NCBI GenBank assembly: GCA_947259475.1 | Contig: CAMYLW010000201.1 | Location: forward strand, 1-5,753 | Direction of reading: 5' to 3' | DNA: 5,753 bases | Source: Thermodesulfobacteriota bacterium | Lineage (GTDB): Bacteria > Desulfobacterota > Syntrophobacteria > BM002 | Shown here: positions 5,328-5,753 of the stretch, one piece after another | Layout: each line of letters opens with the position of its first letter | Numbering within the stretch: the stretch's first letter is position 1 | Notes under the pieces: model-generated | Told to the model about the DNA's origin: nothing | What the model saw: only the letters and a program-made list of their open reading frames with translations | The model's database searches: none | Translations under genes and position numbers: made by a program

Positions 5328-5753
5328 ATGGTATTTAGAGCTTTCTGTTGCAGTACAGTCCTATTCCTGTTGATCTTTGGTCTGGCTGCTCCTACCCAGG
5401 CTGGAGAACCCACTGAGCAGATGAAACTGACCATCGATAAAATGATTGATATTTTAGGAGATCCAGCTCTCAAAGATCCGGCCAAGGCCGAAAAACGGAG
5501 GAAATTGCTTCGTGACACCGCAAGTGAACGTTTTGACTGGCGAGAGATGGCGCGGCGCTCCCTGGCAAAGCACTGGCAGCAGCGAACCGATGAGGAAAAA
5601 AGAGAGTTTGTTCCCCTGTTTACTGATCTTCTCGAGCAGGCCTACATGAATAGGATTGAGAATTACTCAGGGGACAAGGTTAGCTACGATGGTGAGAAAG
5701 TGAAAGGGAAGTACAGCCTGGTGAAGGTGAGAATCTATACCTCCAAACAAACT
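5328..5753 (+). CDS. MlaC/Ttg2D-family periplasmic lipid-binding protein, 3' truncated by window edge
   Basis: 142 codons are present with no stop, so the gene runs off the window; the family is usually about 200 residues. The N terminus is a signal peptide: hydrophobic VLFLLIFGLAA (11-21) with a likely cleavage site TQA|GE after residue 25. The mature part shows MlaC-family features: RFDWREMARRSLAKHW (68-83), KREFVPLFTDLLEQAYMNRI (91-110) and IENYSGDKVSY (110-120), then a beta-strand region KGKYSLVKVRIYT. A periplasmic lipid carrier working with an Mla-type ABC transporter or RND permease is the likely role. Downstream genes for such a transporter would strengthen this. It is clearly different from the HpnM-like protein in the same window: RFDW replaces YDFPY and the identity looks low. 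It is transcribed away from hpnB. Confidence 0.85.
   Translation, partial: MVFRAFCCSTVLFLLIFGLAAPTQAGEPTEQMKLTIDKMIDILGDPALKDPAKAEKRRKLLRDTASERFDWREMARRSLAKHWQQRTDEEKREFVPLFTDLLEQAYMNRIENYSGDKVSYDGEKVKGKYSLVKVRIYTSKQT

Overview
This window holds part of a hopanoid (bacterial triterpenoid lipid) gene cluster: five protein-coding genes, with different repetitive DNA in every intergenic gap. In order: ispH (+, 405-1328), the last step of the MEP isoprenoid pathway; hpnH (+, 1651-2757), the radical SAM adenosylhopane synthase; an MlaC/Ttg2D-type periplasmic lipid-binding protein best matching HpnM (+, about 2928-3521); hpnB (-, 3712-4830), a membrane-anchored GT2 glycosyltransferase of hopanoid loci; and a second MlaC-type protein (+, 5328 to the window edge, cut off at its 3' end).

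Together the genes suggest a route from isoprenoid precursor (IspH) to side-chain extension of hopene (HpnH), possible glycosyl modification (HpnB, substrate unproven) and movement of the lipid across the periplasm (two MlaC-like proteins). Squalene synthesis, squalene-hopene cyclase and hpnG are not in the window and may lie outside it. MlaC-type proteins imply a Gram-negative cell with an outer membrane. The gene set, moderate GC content and types of intergenic repeat fit an uncultured Desulfobacterota (former Deltaproteobacteria) or a similar environmental lineage. This is a weak inference; no marker in the window fixes the taxon.

Region by region: 1-200 is low-complexity repeat DNA, including an inverted pair of purine/pyrimidine-rich arms. 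205-385 looks like a small non-autonomous transposable element (MITE-like), with imperfect 18-bp terminal inverted repeats and a perfect 4-bp duplication CTAA, inserted 19 bp before the ispH start. 1329-1650 carries a large imperfect hairpin of AAGGC/CATAAGGC-type units and then a GC-rich hairpin just before hpnH. 2758-2927 carries an 8-bp tandem repeat and a TTTGG/GGATTT-type degenerate repeat that blurs the start of hpnM. 3522-3711, between convergent hpnM and hpnB, carries a GTCATTCTGAG inverted-repeat element. 4883-5034, between divergent hpnB and the second mlaC-like gene, carries two fused GTCATCCCGGC-type elements. 5035-5327 is AT-richer and probably holds the promoter of the last gene.

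The enzymes are recognisable family members; I found no clearly novel protein system. The most unusual signals are the MITE-like insertion in the ispH leader, the density and diversity of hairpin-forming extragenic repeats, and the pair of different MlaC-like proteins flanking hpnB.
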